Positions 31,061 to 43,952 of a stretch of DNA of 64,000 bases are shown one piece after another. The notes below the pieces were generated by a model. That model had not been told where the DNA came from. It was given only the letters and a program-made list of their open reading frames with translations, and made no database searches. Every line of letters starts with the position of its first letter. Position 1 is the first letter of the stretch. Both the position numbers and the translations under genes were made by a program. Source of the stretch: Clusia tigrina (lineage: Eukaryota; Arthropoda; Insecta; Diptera; Clusiidae); contig OV050030.1 of NCBI GenBank assembly GCA_920105625.2, positions 184,082,315 to 184,146,314 on the forward strand, written 5' to 3'.

Positions 31061-34000
31061 TCTCTTATGGTGCATCCTTGTCTCAAGGTAAAGGTTCCTA
31101 TTCCCTCCAGTAATTCTGTAAGGATATCTGAACCGCAAATGACGCTGATTGTACGAGCTGGCTGTGCGATGTAGATCCATGAGTTTTCTTTAAGTAATGG
31201 AATCCATTGAGGTGAGTCGTATGTGCGATGAACCTTGCAGCTTTTTGGGTTTGGAGTTTGACATAATATTTCCATCTCACATAGTCGATTGGTTGATGTA
31301 ATGCGATGTGTTGGATGTAATTGCTTGCATACATGCATATTAGAATTGAATGCAGTGCATGTTGACAATTCTCCTGCTGATAACGAATAATATTTGTCTC
31401 GATGTAGATTTGTGACTATATACTCGATTGTCCCTTCCAACATGAAAATTCCAGTGCCTCCCAAAATAGGTAGTCGAGTCACATGTACCAATTCGAATGG
31501 TTCTTGATTAGTCAATGGTAACTTAAGACGCACAATCATCTCAGTTGGCGTGATGCGTGCTTCCACAGAGATGAGTTTAAGGATCTCAATGGTATTCTTG
31601 CTGGGAACTTGTAACGTTGGTGGGAGATGGTCTTTGATTGCTCTCAGTTGTTGTTGCAGCTGAGACGGATACAGCAGAAGAGGATTGAGCTGTCCATGAT
31701 GTGTGTCCGTCAGTACATCTAAAAACAGCTCTTGATTTCGTTGGTAGTCCTGCATAGCCATAAGTACTCGACCGGACATCGCATTAAACATTTCGGCTAT
31801 TGCATGGTGGGATTCTGACTTTGTGAAGTTGTCCTGCTGGCTATATAAATATTTTATTTGCTTGTGTAGTTGTTGAATTTGATCGTCAGATTTCTTTAAA
31901 ATATTGCTAGTGGAGTCAATTACCGATGTTTGGTTTCGAATTAGGTGCAGAAGATGTTCTTCGTTGCGGGATATGCCGTTTATCGTTGCAGACATTTCTT
32001 TAGCATAGTTGGAGTCCAAAATTCCAAACAACGCATTAGACAAGCTTCCAACAATTGCTAATGGAGCGTCTCGCCGTTGACGATGGATTTGTTCGTCGTA
32101 TTGTAAGTACTCATCATCTTGTTGGATTAGCTGCCATTTATTACGGAACTGGTCCACAGTTTTCTCACAATTAATTGCACCGCTTTGGATACGTGAACAC
32201 GCTCGCTGCATTGCAGTCATTCCTTGCATTATGTTGTTGCGCTCAAGCCAATATTGGGACATATTGTAATACACAACTATATTCCAATCTGTTGTTGTTA
32301 AGTAAGTCAGACCCATTTTTTCGAAATATAGTCCTGTTTGACTTCCGAAAGGTACCTTAGTAAGGGGGTCATCACCTGCTACTAGAGCAATTAGAAAGCA
32401 TATGCATAGCAACAATACTGACGAGGGTGACACAGATATTCTTCGCTTAGCTGGTGTATGACTTATGCCGTCTTTGAGATTTGTGGCTTCTTCTACTGGA
32501 GCTGGATGCTTATCAGGTTGTTCTATTGGATTACTTTCGGTAGACATGGGTAATGGCGCGAGTAAATGGACGCCTCTTCTGGTGAGGCCTGTTGAAGTTC
32601 GAATTTCCGCTACTCGCACTAGGCCGTCAGCACCAGGAAATGTTTGAGTTACTCGACCAAGCCGCCATTTAATAACTGGCAAGTTATCCTCCTTCATTAA
32701 TACCATTGTACCAGGCTGTAAATTATGACGCATGGTCTTCCATTTGTAGCGATGCTGGAGTTGGTTTAGATACTCCTTACTCCACCGACTCCAAAATTCC
32801 TGTTTCAACCTTGTGACTAAGTCCCACTGCTTCAGTAAATTTATGTTCAGATTCTCAGTGGGCTGGTCGACAACACTTGTCAATGGTGCACCTGTTAAGA
32901 AATGACCTGGAGTTAATGGTGCGTAATCGTGTGGATCATCTGACATAGGAGTCAACGGCCGCGAGTTAAGAATGGCTTCTATTTCAACCATAACTGTCTC
33001 TAACTCTTCGTATGTTAATCGGGCATTGGACAAACTTTTGTAAAATAGATTCTTTGCCGATTTAACCGCTGCTTCCCATAAGCCGCCAAAATGTGGCGAT
33101 CTAGCAGGTGCGAAATGAAACTCGATTCCCTTGTGTGCGCAGAATTTCATCAGCTGTGATTTGGTATCTACGTTGTGGATGATGTCCGCAATCTGTCTCA
33201 ATTGATTTCGTGCTCCTACGAAATTAGTCGCGTTGTCACAATGAAGATGCCGACAGTTCCCTCTTCGGCTCACAAACCTCTTCAAGGCTCCGATAAAGGC
33301 GTTGGTCGTAAGGTTGCTTACCACTTCAATGTGTACGGCCTTAGTTGCAAAGCAACAAAATATCGCCACATAACACTTTTGTGGCGTCTTTCCCCTTTGA
33401 TTGTAATGAAATTTAAATGGCCCACAAAAATCGACTCCAGCGTGAGTGAAAGGTTTATTTGGTTGAACCCGCGATGCATGTAACTGTCCCATGAGTTGCT
33501 GCAATGGCTTCGGCATAGCTTTAGTGCAAGATACACAGTTTTTCACGATTGATCTGGCTATTGTTTTCGCATTAACCGGCCAATTAGCTTCCCGTGTCGC
33601 TGCTACTAGACCTGCTGGGCCAACATGCTTGTTATCAATGTGGATGTGTGTCATCAATATTTTAGTGATATCACTCCGATATGGCAATAGGGCTTGATAT
33701 TTTGCTTCATGTGGTAGGGCTGAATTTGCTAATCGTCCTCCTACCCGCATAATGTCGTCTTTATCCAGAAATAGTGTAAGATCACCCATCCCCCTTCCAA
33801 CTGATTTGTTGTGCTTGAGAAGTTTATATTCAGGATTGAATGCTTGTCTCTGCAGGTCCTTGATTATAGTCTGAGTAGCACCTTTAATTTCTTCTGCGTC
33901 GAGGTCGATGGATGTTTGAACTGGCATATTACGACAATTTTTAATGAATCGAAGTGCATATGCGGTGACTCTTTGAAGATGTGTCCATGAATTTCGATGA

Positions 34001-34836
34001 TCAATCATTGAAGTAAACGACGGAATCTGTGACGTTGTAAGACATACCCGTCTCTTTTCTAATTCTGTGGTTGAATTGGCTGATGCCGCTGGCCACGATG
34101 ACGGTGGTCCGTATAGAAACAGTGGTCCATAAAACCACATGCCTTGTTGTTTGAATTGACCCGGGTTGATGCCTCGTGAGATCATGTCTGCCGGGTTTTT
34201 GTCTGTAGGTACGTGACGCCATTGTTGCTTCACCGTTACTTCTTGTATAGCTGCCACTCGATTTGCCACAAAGGTGTGGTAGGAAGACGAACTGGCAGAG
34301 ATCCAGGCTAGCGTCACTTCAGAGTCAGACCACAGAAAGCATTCGCCTGTCCATTGTAAAATATGTTTTACCCTGTCCAATAACTGGGCTGCTAACCGTG
34401 CAGCACAGAGCTCCAGCCGAGGGAGCGTTTGTTGTTTTGGTGGTGTAGTCTTTGATCTAGAACACAACAGCTGAACGCTCACAGATCCATCTGTTTTTAT
34501 CGACCTTGCATAAATAACAGCTCCATAGGCCTGCTCGGATGCATCGGCAAAAGCGTGTAATTCTCTCTGATGCACATTGTCCTTTGTGGTTGGAAATACG
34601 TAGCGTGGAATTTGCAAGTTTTCAAGTTCCTGGATATTTTCTCTAAACTGGCTCCAGAAGGTATGCAAGTCCATAGGGAGTGCTTCGTCCCAGCTTAATT
34701 TTAGACGCCACAGCGATTTAATATTTGAATATTTTTGCACATGAGACAACTGGTACCAAAAAAACCTATTGGGTCGAAAATATGCGCGATGTCCGACAGT
34801 ACTTGGCGTTTCGTTATTTTGGCTGTTGTGCTCCAT
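31045..34836 (-). CDS. BEL-B pol (RNase H, integrase) fused to F-type envelope, 1263 codons
   Basis: The longest ORF in the window. Residues 93-230 are RNase H (HAFADASEQAYGA, WSDSEVTLAWI). Residues 395-440 form the integrase zinc motif with Cys434 and Cys437. Catalytic residues are Asp469 (GVDFCGPF), Asp534 (HCDNATNF) and Glu588 (GGLWEAA), as in BEL/Pao. A DUF5641-like tail covers about 630-765. Then in the same frame come a hydrophobic signal-like segment (806-821), a furin-like RQRR (919-922) and a fusion-peptide-like GSLSNALFGILD. The start codon is accidental: the true frame enters from RT through a frameshift near 34760. Confidence 0.95.
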   Translation of the reverse strand: MEHNSQNNETPSTVGHRAYFRPNRFFWYQLSHVQKYSNIKSLWRLKLSWDEALPMDLHTFWSQFRENIQELENLQIPRYVFPTTKDNVHQRELHAFADASEQAYGAVIYARSIKTDGSVSVQLLCSRSKTTPPKQQTLPRLELCAARLAAQLLDRVKHILQWTGECFLWSDSEVTLAWISASSSSYHTFVANRVAAIQEVTVKQQWRHVPTDKNPADMISRGINPGQFKQQGMWFYGPLFLYGPPSSWPAASANSTTELEKRRVCLTTSQIPSFTSMIDHRNSWTHLQRVTAYALRFIKNCRNMPVQTSIDLDAEEIKGATQTIIKDLQRQAFNPEYKLLKHNKSVGRGMGDLTLFLDKDDIMRVGGRLANSALPHEAKYQALLPYRSDITKILMTHIHIDNKHVGPAGLVAATREANWPVNAKTIARSIVKNCVSCTKAMPKPLQQLMGQLHASRVQPNKPFTHAGVDFCGPFKFHYNQRGKTPQKCYVAIFCCFATKAVHIEVVSNLTTNAFIGALKRFVSRRGNCRHLHCDNATNFVGARNQLRQIADIIHNVDTKSQLMKFCAHKGIEFHFAPARSPHFGGLWEAAVKSAKNLFYKSLSNARLTYEELETVMVEIEAILNSRPLTPMSDDPHDYAPLTPGHFLTGAPLTSVVDQPTENLNINLLKQWDLVTRLKQEFWSRWSKEYLNQLQHRYKWKTMRHNLQPGTMVLMKEDNLPVIKWRLGRVTQTFPGADGLVRVAEIRTSTGLTRRGVHLLAPLPMSTESNPIEQPDKHPAPVEEATNLKDGISHTPAKRRISVSPSSVLLLCICFLIALVAGDDPLTKVPFGSQTGLYFEKMGLTYLTTTDWNIVVYYNMSQYWLERNNIMQGMTAMQRACSRIQSGAINCEKTVDQFRNKWQLIQQDDEYLQYDEQIHRQRRDAPLAIVGSLSNALFGILDSNYAKEMSATINGISRNEEHLLHLIRNQTSVIDSTSNILKKSDDQIQQLHKQIKYLYSQQDNFTKSESHHAIAEMFNAMSGRVLMAMQDYQRNQELFLDVLTDTHHGQLNPLLLYPSQLQQQLRAIKDHLPPTLQVPSKNTIEILKLISVEARITPTEMIVRLKLPLTNQEPFELVHVTRLPILGGTGIFMLEGTIEYIVTNLHRDKYYSLSAGELSTCTAFNSNMHVCKQLHPTHRITSTNRLCEMEILCQTPNPKSCKVHRTYDSPQWIPLLKENSWIYIAQPARTISVICGSDILTELLEGIGTFTLRQGCTIRDTSDI

Positions 34837-35562
34837 TTGGTCCTTATTAGGAAGTAATCAGTCCCAGGTTGCCACGTTAAACCAAGCGTTGTGATGGTAA
34901 AACTATCGTTGTCAAAATTCAATTGGATTGCTCGATCCTCTGCGTTGATGTTCGTTAACAGTGTTTTATTACTCGCACACCATTTCCTCAACTTAAAACC
35001 TGCTGACTTGGTGAGGGAGTTGAATTCCTCCTGTACGCGCAAGGCTTCTGCTAACGTGTCGGCTCCACTCATAACATCGTCCACATAAAAATCTCGTTGT
35101 AAGCATTCTGGAGCCGTGCGGATATTGTGTGCTATGGTCCTTGGCTAATATGCGTAGACATTTTATCGCCAAATATGGTGCCGATGTGACTCCATAAGTC
35201 ACTGTGTTTAATTGGTAACTTTTCAGAGGTTCGCTTGGCGTGTTCCTCCACAAGATTAGTTGATGCTTGCGGTCAGCTTCGTTCACGATAATTTGTCTGT
35301 ACATTTTCTCGATATCTGCTGTAAAAACATATCTGCGTACTCGAAATCTCAAAAGAACCGCAAATAAGTCTAATTGAAGTTTTGGACCTGGTAGTAGCAC
35401 ATTGTTCAATGATACATTTGTTGACGTCTTCATTGATGCGTCGAACACGACACGCAACTTTGTGGTGGTGCTGTCTGGCTTCAGAACGCAGTGGTGAGGT
35501 AAGAAGTAGTGGGGTTGGTTTATGCTTCCGCTAACTTCTTCCATGTGACCGAGCCGCAGGTA
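34760..35562 (-). pseudogene. BEL-B reverse transcriptase
   Basis: Frame 34993-35544 reads HYFLPHHCVLKPDSTTTKL, VVFDASMKTSTN, FTADIEKMYRQIIVNE and VTSAPYLAIKCL; frame 34701-35084 continues with DDVMSGADTLAEAL and KLRKWCASNK. The YVDD box is readable across the junction at about 35085. One frameshift falls near 35125 and another near 34760. The stop at 35563-35565 is in frame with gag-protease upstream, so a single substitution made it. Confidence 0.9.
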
Positions 35563-37137
35563 TTACTCCATGAAGGCCGTATACTGCATTTTGATGACGG
35601 GGTTTCTTTGCAATTTACGTTCGATGGCGTAAAAGCGTTGTAATGCGATAGCTTTCGGGTCTCCAAGAGGGCTTGCGTTATCAATGAAAGGCAAGCGCAC
35701 AACGAACTGTCCGTTCGCTGCTCGACACACCGTTTGGTTGAAAAATGCTTCGCAAGTTCTTTCTATCGCTGTTAGCGGCGGGCGGTTGGTGTCAAATTCT
35801 TCTAGCTGCCAGAAACGCTCGAGCTGTTGGGTTAATGATTCATCTTCATTCGTAACTCCAATACCGCAGAACGTAGTCTCAGCTGTTGATGGAACTGTGA
35901 TGTGTCCACCAAGCACCCATCCGAACACGGTGTTTTGCAATATGGGGAGTCCGGTTCCCAATTTGATTTGGCCGACTACTAGCAATTCCAGATAACATTC
36001 ATTGCCTATAAGAATGTCAATTGGACCTGATTGATTAAACTCCGGATCAGCCAATTGAATATTTTTAGGAATAGGCCAGGCTGTCACGTCGAAACTCTGT
36101 GTTGGCAGTGGATGTGTAATTTTTGGCAGTATGACAACTTCAATTCGGGCTGAGTAACTAGTCAATCGTGACTCAAGTTTAATGTTGGCTCGGTGAGTAG
36201 CGCGTTGTTGAATTTCCCCAATTCCATCAAAGTACTGCGGATTGTATTGTGTTGGTAATCCGAGCTTCTTTGCCAACCTGTCCGTAATGTAGTTTGTCTG
36301 CAAACCGCCGTCCAAAATTGCACGGCATTGAAATTCATTGCCACGGAAGTCATTGACTTTTAAGACGACAGTGCTCAACAGCACATGTTTCACGCCCGCA
36401 CGATTGACCGGGGACACTAATGAAGTGGTGAGTGGTTTTTCTATGGCACTGGAATAGCTCTGTAACTCCACGATAGGCTCACTTACGAATGTTGTGAGTG
36501 TCTGAGATGACCCTTGACTGGACTGACCCGAGTTATTGGATGGGCCCTTAGCTAGCTGTTGATCAAAATGCACTAATGAGTTGTGCTTCTTGTTGCATTT
36601 GGTGCATCCTCTCATTGAACAAGTTTTTGATGTATGACCATTTTTCATACAATTCGCACATAACTTGTGTTGTTTAATTATATCAAAACGCTGATGCGGC
36701 GTTTTCGCCAAGAATTGTGCGCATGCAAAAAGTTGGTGATTGCCTTTGCATACGAGGCAGCCCGTTGCGGCCTTGGTTGCTGAGAATAGCGTTGAATGAT
36801 ACTTCGCGTTTGTCGATTTATTGTTGATAATTTTGTGTTGTGGTTCTCGGTCTTCACATGATTGAAAACGTTTTTCTAAGAATTTCAATAGGCGGTCAAT
36901 GGGTTGGAACTCCTGAGGCTGATCTAGCGTCAATTCATACTCGGATCTTGACGTTTTATCTAACTTCTGCAATAAAAGATACTCCAAAATTGTGTGGAAG
37001 CTATCTACGGGAACTCCTTGGCTTTTTAACGCGTAAATGCATTCCTTGGCTGCATCGTGTATAGTTTTAAGCGTTGAGCCCATTTCACTGCTAGCATTCT
37101 TTATATTAAACAGCTTGCTATAGATAGTTTTAACCAA
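35563..37137 (-). pseudogene. BEL-B gag C-terminus, zinc knuckles and protease
   Basis: A 524-codon frame in the same phase as the upstream gag. It contains Gag helices, two zinc motifs (CLVCKGNHQLFACAQF and CANCMKNGHTSKTC) plus CTKCNKKHNSLVHF, and the DUF1758-type protease with CRAILDGGLQTNYI. The catalytic triad reads D-G-G where D-S/T-G is normal. The linker towards RT (LGTGLPILQNTVFGWVLGG) is well kept. Confidence 0.93.
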
Positions 37138-37164
37138 TTTGCGTTTATTGTTAAACCTATCGCA

Positions 37165-37851
37165 CTAGATTTGCCAGGCTGCGTCATAGTTTTCCTCGCA
37201 TGCTGGCAAGTGACCGATGAGTGCTTTAGCTTCTCCGGTTACATTGGCAGCCAAGTAGAACATTTTTTGTGTGTTGCTTATTGGCTGAGTATGTATCATC
37301 TTAACATACAAATCGCGAAATGGTATCCACGTTGAATAGCTACCGTCAAAAACTGGCAAGGTAACTTTAGGCAAATGCACATTTAATGCCTGTGGTATGG
37401 TGTGGATTGGCGAGGAGTTGCTCGGTGTACTGACTGGAATATGTTGTCGTAACTTAATGAGTACGTTTTGAAGCGCATCTTCGATCTCGTAGAATTTGTC
37501 TGCATCATAACCATCAATTTCCGCCAGGTTTGTTCGTTGCCATATCCATTGGTTATTTTGCACCAGATTATCGTGGTAACGTATCAATAGTTTTGTTTTG
37601 ATATCATAGTACACTGGTGGATGTGACTGATCAGTTTCCGAGTGCACATCCCCAATGACTCGAGAAATTGCACGCACCAACGCCTTTTGCTGCCGTACTA
37701 GGGCTAAGAGTCCATCGCCTTCCTGATGGCTGGTCCACGGTGTGCTTTCCTCTTTAAAGTTGCTCACCAGTTGCTCTATTGCCGAGCCCACTTCATACTG
37801 TGCCCTGGTCAACTTGTCCAACTGCTCAATTGTTTCTTGGTGATGCGCCAT
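37165..37851 (-). pseudogene. BEL-B gag N-terminus
   Basis: Starts at ATG 37851, 46 bp inside the primer site, with MAHHQETIEQLDKLTRAQY. It includes KVTLPVFDGSYSTWIPFRDL and GEAKALIGHLPACEENYDAA, hallmark BEL/Pao Gag text (DUF1759). The TAG at 37165-37167 is in phase with the next frame (37137), so one substitution separates them. Confidence 0.93.
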
Positions 37852-37872
37852 CCTTCAGAATCTCGCCTTGTG

Positions 37873-37917
37873 GTAAACAGGAGATCGTGAGTTCTTATCT
37901 CGCCGGGGCCTCCAAAA
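37873..37917 (-). promoter_or_regulatory. BEL-B primer-binding site with extended tRNA-Thr-like tract
   Basis: Minus-strand TGGAGGCCCCGGCGAGAT (37897-37914) lies three bases from the LTR. On the plus strand the match continues to about 37873: GTAAACAGGAGATCGTGAG, TTCTTAT, then CTCGCCGGGGCCTCCA. This resembles the 3' half of tRNA-Thr from the anticodon loop to CCA, with a T-stem GTGAG/CTCGC around the loop. The tRNA identity is from memory. Typical primer sites use only about 18 nt. Confidence 0.7.
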
Positions 37918-38420
37918 TGTTTCTATACCGATTAGTTGGTTTACTAATCGGTTGCCGATTCCTTGGGTGCAATACCGAAGGATCGTGATGATGACTTCAA
38001 GTGCAATACTGAAGTCTGATATCTCTTTGGGTACAGTACCGAAAGAGTGTTGTGGTTAATCAAGTATTGATTTTGAATTAACCTTGTGGTTGAAAGTGGC
38101 GACAAAGAAAACACTGTTGAATGGTTGACTTCAAAAGTATATCTCAATTTTTATTTATAAATTGATTGAATTTATATTATAATTTTGATTATGCTACAGA
38201 AATAAATATATTTGTGGTGTCTGCAATTATGTGCAAGGCACCAGCGTTTGTGCGTACGTAGGGCAAATTAATACTTTAGCCCGCACGTGTACGGAAATGC
38301 TGATGAGGCTTCACACGCTGTATATCCGTTCATCGGGTGTACTGCTTATTCTGCGTTCACGAGCGGGCATTGGTGATGGGAATTGCTGATTGGAGTTTTG
38401 CGTTGGAGCAGGTACAAACA
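37918..38420 (-). repeat. BEL-B 5' LTR
   Basis: 503-bp LTR with the same ends as 30331-30642. It holds an extra AT-rich segment of about 191 bp (38039-38229) that the 3' LTR lacks. Confidence 0.92.
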
Positions 38421-39690
<1,270 letters not shown>

Positions 39691-39692
39691 GA

Positions 39693-39859
<167 letters not shown>

Positions 39860-39909
39860 AATATATGAAAAAAAAATAAACAAACAAAATTTAAAAAAAT
39901 AAATATATA

Positions 39910-39914
39910 CTTCT
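39910..39914. other. BEL-C target-site duplication, left
   Basis: CTTCT; identical CTTCT lies at 46726-46730 directly after the other LTR. Confidence 0.88.
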
Positions 39915-40011
39915 TGTTGCAAAAAATGTGTCTTCTCCGGGGGGTGCAGTTCAAAGAAATATATTGCTTCCAAATGAGGTTTTATAATTGTTCAATTTTA
40001 TTTAATTCAAA

Positions 40012-40086
<75 letters not shown>

Positions 40087-40456
40087 GCGACACCACTACC
40101 CCCACCCAGTTGTCGGGTACGCCAACGCAAGCAGGCGTTAGTTCCGCACGCCATCTATTAACACGCTGTCGCTGTCGCACCGCGTGTTTATGAAAAACCG
40201 GAACTAGCCTGTGTTGGCTGCTGAACAACACACTTCGTGTTTCCGGCCTTTCATTCAACCTCTTTCTCTTTCTGTGCTGAAGCTGTGGTGACGTGTTATA
40301 GAGCGTTTTGTGCAATTAAAGGTTATATTAATTACTGGAATTAACACGATCTCTAGAAATCTGTAGAAACGTATCCATCACACAATATATGTACGATATA
40401 ACAATTAAATTCACAGGAACGTATTTTATTATATGTTAAAAATAAGATATAACAAA

Positions 40457-40508
<52 letters not shown>

Positions 40509-40690
40509 GGAAGATCTTCTTATCAAAAGAAATAGCGAAATAACAGAGACAAAAGAAAATAATCCAAACAAAAGGTTATAAAATTGCAACATGTGATAAC
40601 AACATGTATTGAATTTAGCATATGTGCAAATAAAAGAAAACAAAAGTGAAATTTAATTATTAAAATTGGTTTCAGTTATAATCTCCAACA
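39915..40690 (-). repeat. BEL-C 3' LTR with extra insert
   Basis: Ends match 46253-46725. Between its two TA tracts (40010-40083 and 40465-40506) lies unrelated sequence at 40084-40464 beginning GTGGCGACACCACTACC, absent from the 5' LTR, which instead has about 55 bp starting AGATGTGCGTCTGTG. The insert has no ORF of note and is unidentified; it may be a solo LTR or other short element inserted into the TA tract. Confidence 0.88.
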
Positions 40691-40831
40691 TTCTCCCCGC
40701 CGATTTTCATGGAAAATTATTAAAGTTGTCTCCTTATTCTTGTGCTAGAAAATGGCACGAGAATTATGCCTGATGATGGCGATGATGTTTGGCTAACTGC
40801 TAAATGGAATAGAGGAAAGTACAAATTAATA

Positions 40832-41822
40832 TTAGTACGACAGATCCCTAGATTCATTACACCCGTTGTTTTGAATGGGTAAGGGGCACAATTTGGCTTT
40901 TGGCCGTTTCATGATCCCATTTTGCATTTTTAGAGTGACTACTCGAACAACGTTGTCTTCTCCAGGATGTGTCTCGATGATCCGTCCAAGTGGCCATTGA
41001 TTACAAGGGAGTCGCTCGTCTTTGATAAGTACTATATAGCCAATTTTTAATTCTGGTTTACGTTTTAGCCATTTCGGTCGTCGTTGAAGCCGAGATAAAT
41101 ATTCGCAACTCCATTTTCGACAAAATTGATTAGCGAGAAATTGACAGTTTTGCCAGCGTGTCACTACATGAACGTCCTCATTTCAATGTGATGGTGGAGC
41201 CAATAAAGAAACGCCTATAAGAAAATGGCCCGGAGTGAGAACCATCAGATCGTTGGAGTCAATCGACAGCGGGCAGAGTGGGCGGGAATTGAGACAGGAT
41301 TCTAGTAGCAAATTCATCGAACGTAAGCACTTGTTCTCCGATTGTTCCTTTCAGGTGGTATTTCATCGATTTGACGCCTGCTTCCCATAATCCGCCGAAA
41401 TGTGGAGCTGATGGCGGCATAAAGTGCCATTGATTCTGGTAGTTGGTGAGGAACGGTACTACGTTTGTTTCTATGTAGGTTCGATAGAAAGTTTGGTTTG
41501 CTTGCAATTAGCTGTTGGCTCCCACGAAATCAGCTCCGCAGTCACTGTAGATATGAGTGCATAGTCCTCGGCGACCTATGAGACGTTTCAAAGCGCCAAG
41601 GAAGGCATCAGCCGACAAATCTCCAGCGGGTTCAAGATGAATAGCCTTGGACACCAAACATACAAATAATGCTACATATCCTTTGAGGGAAGTGCGTCCG
41701 CTACCTTTAGATGGAGAAATATTAAAGGGGCCAGCATAATCGATGCCTGTTGAGGAGAATATTCGGGTTGGCCAGATACGTGATGCAGGCAGATTTCCCA
41801 TCAGAGTCTCGTGAAGTTTGGG
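40832..41822 (-). pseudogene. BEL-C integrase
   Basis: Pieces 41508-41801 (STGIDYAGPFNI with the first Asp, TKAIHLE-like SKAIHLEPAGD, HIYSDCGADFVGANS with the second Asp), 41259-41507 (PHFGGLWEAGVKSMKYHL with the Glu) and 40832-41164 (CRKWSCEYLSRLQRRPKW, GRIIETHPGEDNVVRVV, the C-terminal DUF5641-type region). Breaks separate the three. An N-terminal zinc motif lies upstream at about 41830-41900. Confidence 0.92.
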
Positions 41823-42003
41823 TTTTGTTTTTGTAACATTTTACACATCGATGAATCACTGTTCGAACTGCATTCATCATCCAAAACCATTTCGCGTATT
41901 ATTTTGCGTTAAAGCTGCACCTCCGTGTAGCGTAAACAAATGACTATGTGAGATTAATAGATTCATAAAACGATGTTTTGAGGGCAGGATAAATGGATGT
42001 TTT

Positions 42004-43017
42004 TCATCGAAGCAAAGAAGAGCATCGAAATCTACCACCTAGATGGATGACGCTGATAGATTGGCCGAATAATGGATTTAAAGGAGCCAGAACACTTTTT
42101 TCTGCAAGCGGTTGATTCGATGAAAGGGCCACCATCTCGCTAGAAAAGATATCATATTGCACAATCCGTATTATGCTGACCAAGCTGTTTTCGAAATTGG
42201 ATAATGTTAATGCCCCCGTGCATCGGTTGCTAGATGACTGCTTACAGTTGAAGATAAAACGTTGACAATATGCCATAATACGTATAAGCCGGTTATATGA
42301 AGATATTTTCTCGAGAACACTTGATAAATAGCTGCTTTCGATGGTGATTCGGTGCACAATCACAGTCTTTACCTCTGTTTCTACTAAAGATGATAACGGA
42401 ATGGTTGGCGCTTTTGCTGTTGGCCATTGCTGATAATCCTGTCGAAGCCATGCAGGGCCTTGCCACCATCGTTTATCCAGAGCCAGCTTCCTTGGATTTA
42501 GACCACGACTTGAGATATCCGCTGGGTTATCTAATGAAGCGACGTGACGCCATTGTCCGCTGTTCCATTTTTGCAATATTTTGTTTAATCTATTAGCCAC
42601 GAAAATCTTCCACCGGTTTGGATCACCGCGAATCCATCCCAAAACTATCATAGAGTCTGTCCGAAAGATGGTGTTAGCATAGTCAATGTCATAATTTAGA
42701 TTTTGCTTTAACCATTTGAATAACCTTGCTGCTAAAAGTGTGGCACACAGCTCTGCTCGAGGAATAGTCAGCTTCGGTTGCAATGGGGCTACCTTACATT
42801 TCGTTCTCAGTAGATTGGTATGATAATTGCCTTGGCTATCTTGCAATCGGAAGTAAGCTGTTGCAGCGAATGCATGCATAGACGCGTCGCAAAATAGATG
42901 GAGACTGGCCGGAGCATACTCATGAATGGTTCCCAACCAGCGTGGTATTTGAATATCCGATATAGCATTCAGTTCGCGGACATATTCATTCCAAGTGGAC
43001 TGAATTGTTGGTGACAC
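42004..43017 (-). CDS. BEL-C RNase H region, open
   Basis: A 337-codon frame with LHLFCDASMHAFAATAYF and FRTDSMIVLGWI, the acidic residues of BEL/Pao RNase H, followed by WRHVASLDNPADISSRG, a conserved stretch of the family. The frame leads on toward the integrase. It is the longest intact BEL-C piece. Confidence 0.92.
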   Translation of the reverse strand: MSPTIQSTWNEYVRELNAISDIQIPRWLGTIHEYAPASLHLFCDASMHAFAATAYFRLQDSQGNYHTNLLRTKCKVAPLQPKLTIPRAELCATLLAARLFKWLKQNLNYDIDYANTIFRTDSMIVLGWIRGDPNRWKIFVANRLNKILQKWNSGQWRHVASLDNPADISSRGLNPRKLALDKRWWQGPAWLRQDYQQWPTAKAPTIPLSSLVETEVKTVIVHRITIESSYLSSVLEKISSYNRLIRIMAYCQRFIFNCKQSSSNRCTGALTLSNFENSLVSIIRIVQYDIFSSEMVALSSNQPLAEKSVLAPLNPLFGQSISVIHLGGRFRCSSLLR

Positions 43018-43365
43018 GAGGTCATCCTAAGTTATATTGAGCGACCACAATTGTTGCATGATTTGATTTGACTTAACCAACCCAGCTGATCGAACAGACG
43101 TGCGATCGTAGATAAAGTTATACGTTTCGTAGCAGGGCCAATGGGGAGTTGGAAATTAATGCTGAATGTGAAGTCGATGGATTCCCAAGCATTCCTAACG
43201 TATTTACTGTTTCGTTTCTATTTAATTGCAACGATCCTTTCATTTCACGATGTTCATGTTGAATGTTTTCCAGCAATTGAAAGTTGTTGCTTGCCAATTT
43301 ACGTAGCGTTAAAGTACCATTTCTTAGTATTCTAATTAACTGAGTTTAACTTTCAACTGCTTGAT

Positions 43366-43952
43366 CTACCGAATATCCTCCATATAAACCGTCATCAACG
43401 TAGGTTTGTTGTTTAACTGCAGATACAGCCAGAGTAAAATTATGGGCCTCGTCATCAGCCAGTTGATGTATCCTGCAGATGCTGGCATACGGAGCTGAAC
43501 GCTTACCGAACTTGACGGTTGAGCAATAATACTCACGGATATTTTCCGAAGGATCATTACGCCATAAAATTCTTTGGTATTGAGCAATGACGAAGATTCA
43601 TATTAATGCAACGATACATTTTTTCAACATCTGCCATGGAAGCGTATTTGAAAAATCGCCAGTTTGTTAGTACAGCTGAAAGATCAGCTTGAAGCGCAGG
43701 ACCGATAGACAAGATGTCATTCAGCGACTTTCCGTTTGTGGTTTTTCTTGATGCATCAAATACGACACGAACCTTCGTGGTCGTACTCGATTCCTTGGTG
43801 ATAGCACGATGAGGCAGATAGCAGCAATTGTAGAAGGTGCGAGTAGTGTCCGGTATTTTGTGTTTCCATTCAGGAGATGTCACAAGTTTCATCTGGCCAA
43901 GTTGAAGATACTCGTCGACAATGTCCTGGTGGATTCTGCAAAACCCGATCAT
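43366..43952 (-). pseudogene. BEL-C reverse transcriptase
   Basis: Frame 43557-43952 reads QLGQMKLVTSPEWKHK, CYLPHRAITKESSTTTKV, VVFDASRKTTNGKSLND and SMADVEKMYRCINMNL. The YVDD box is readable at about 43385-43396, followed by GLYGGYSVDQA. The middle part is frameshifted near 43560. Confidence 0.9.

Noticed and set aside
37868..37917. A tRNA-Thr gene
   Set aside because: Only the 3' half is present, CCA is encoded and the tract abuts an LTR; it fits a primer site better than a gene.
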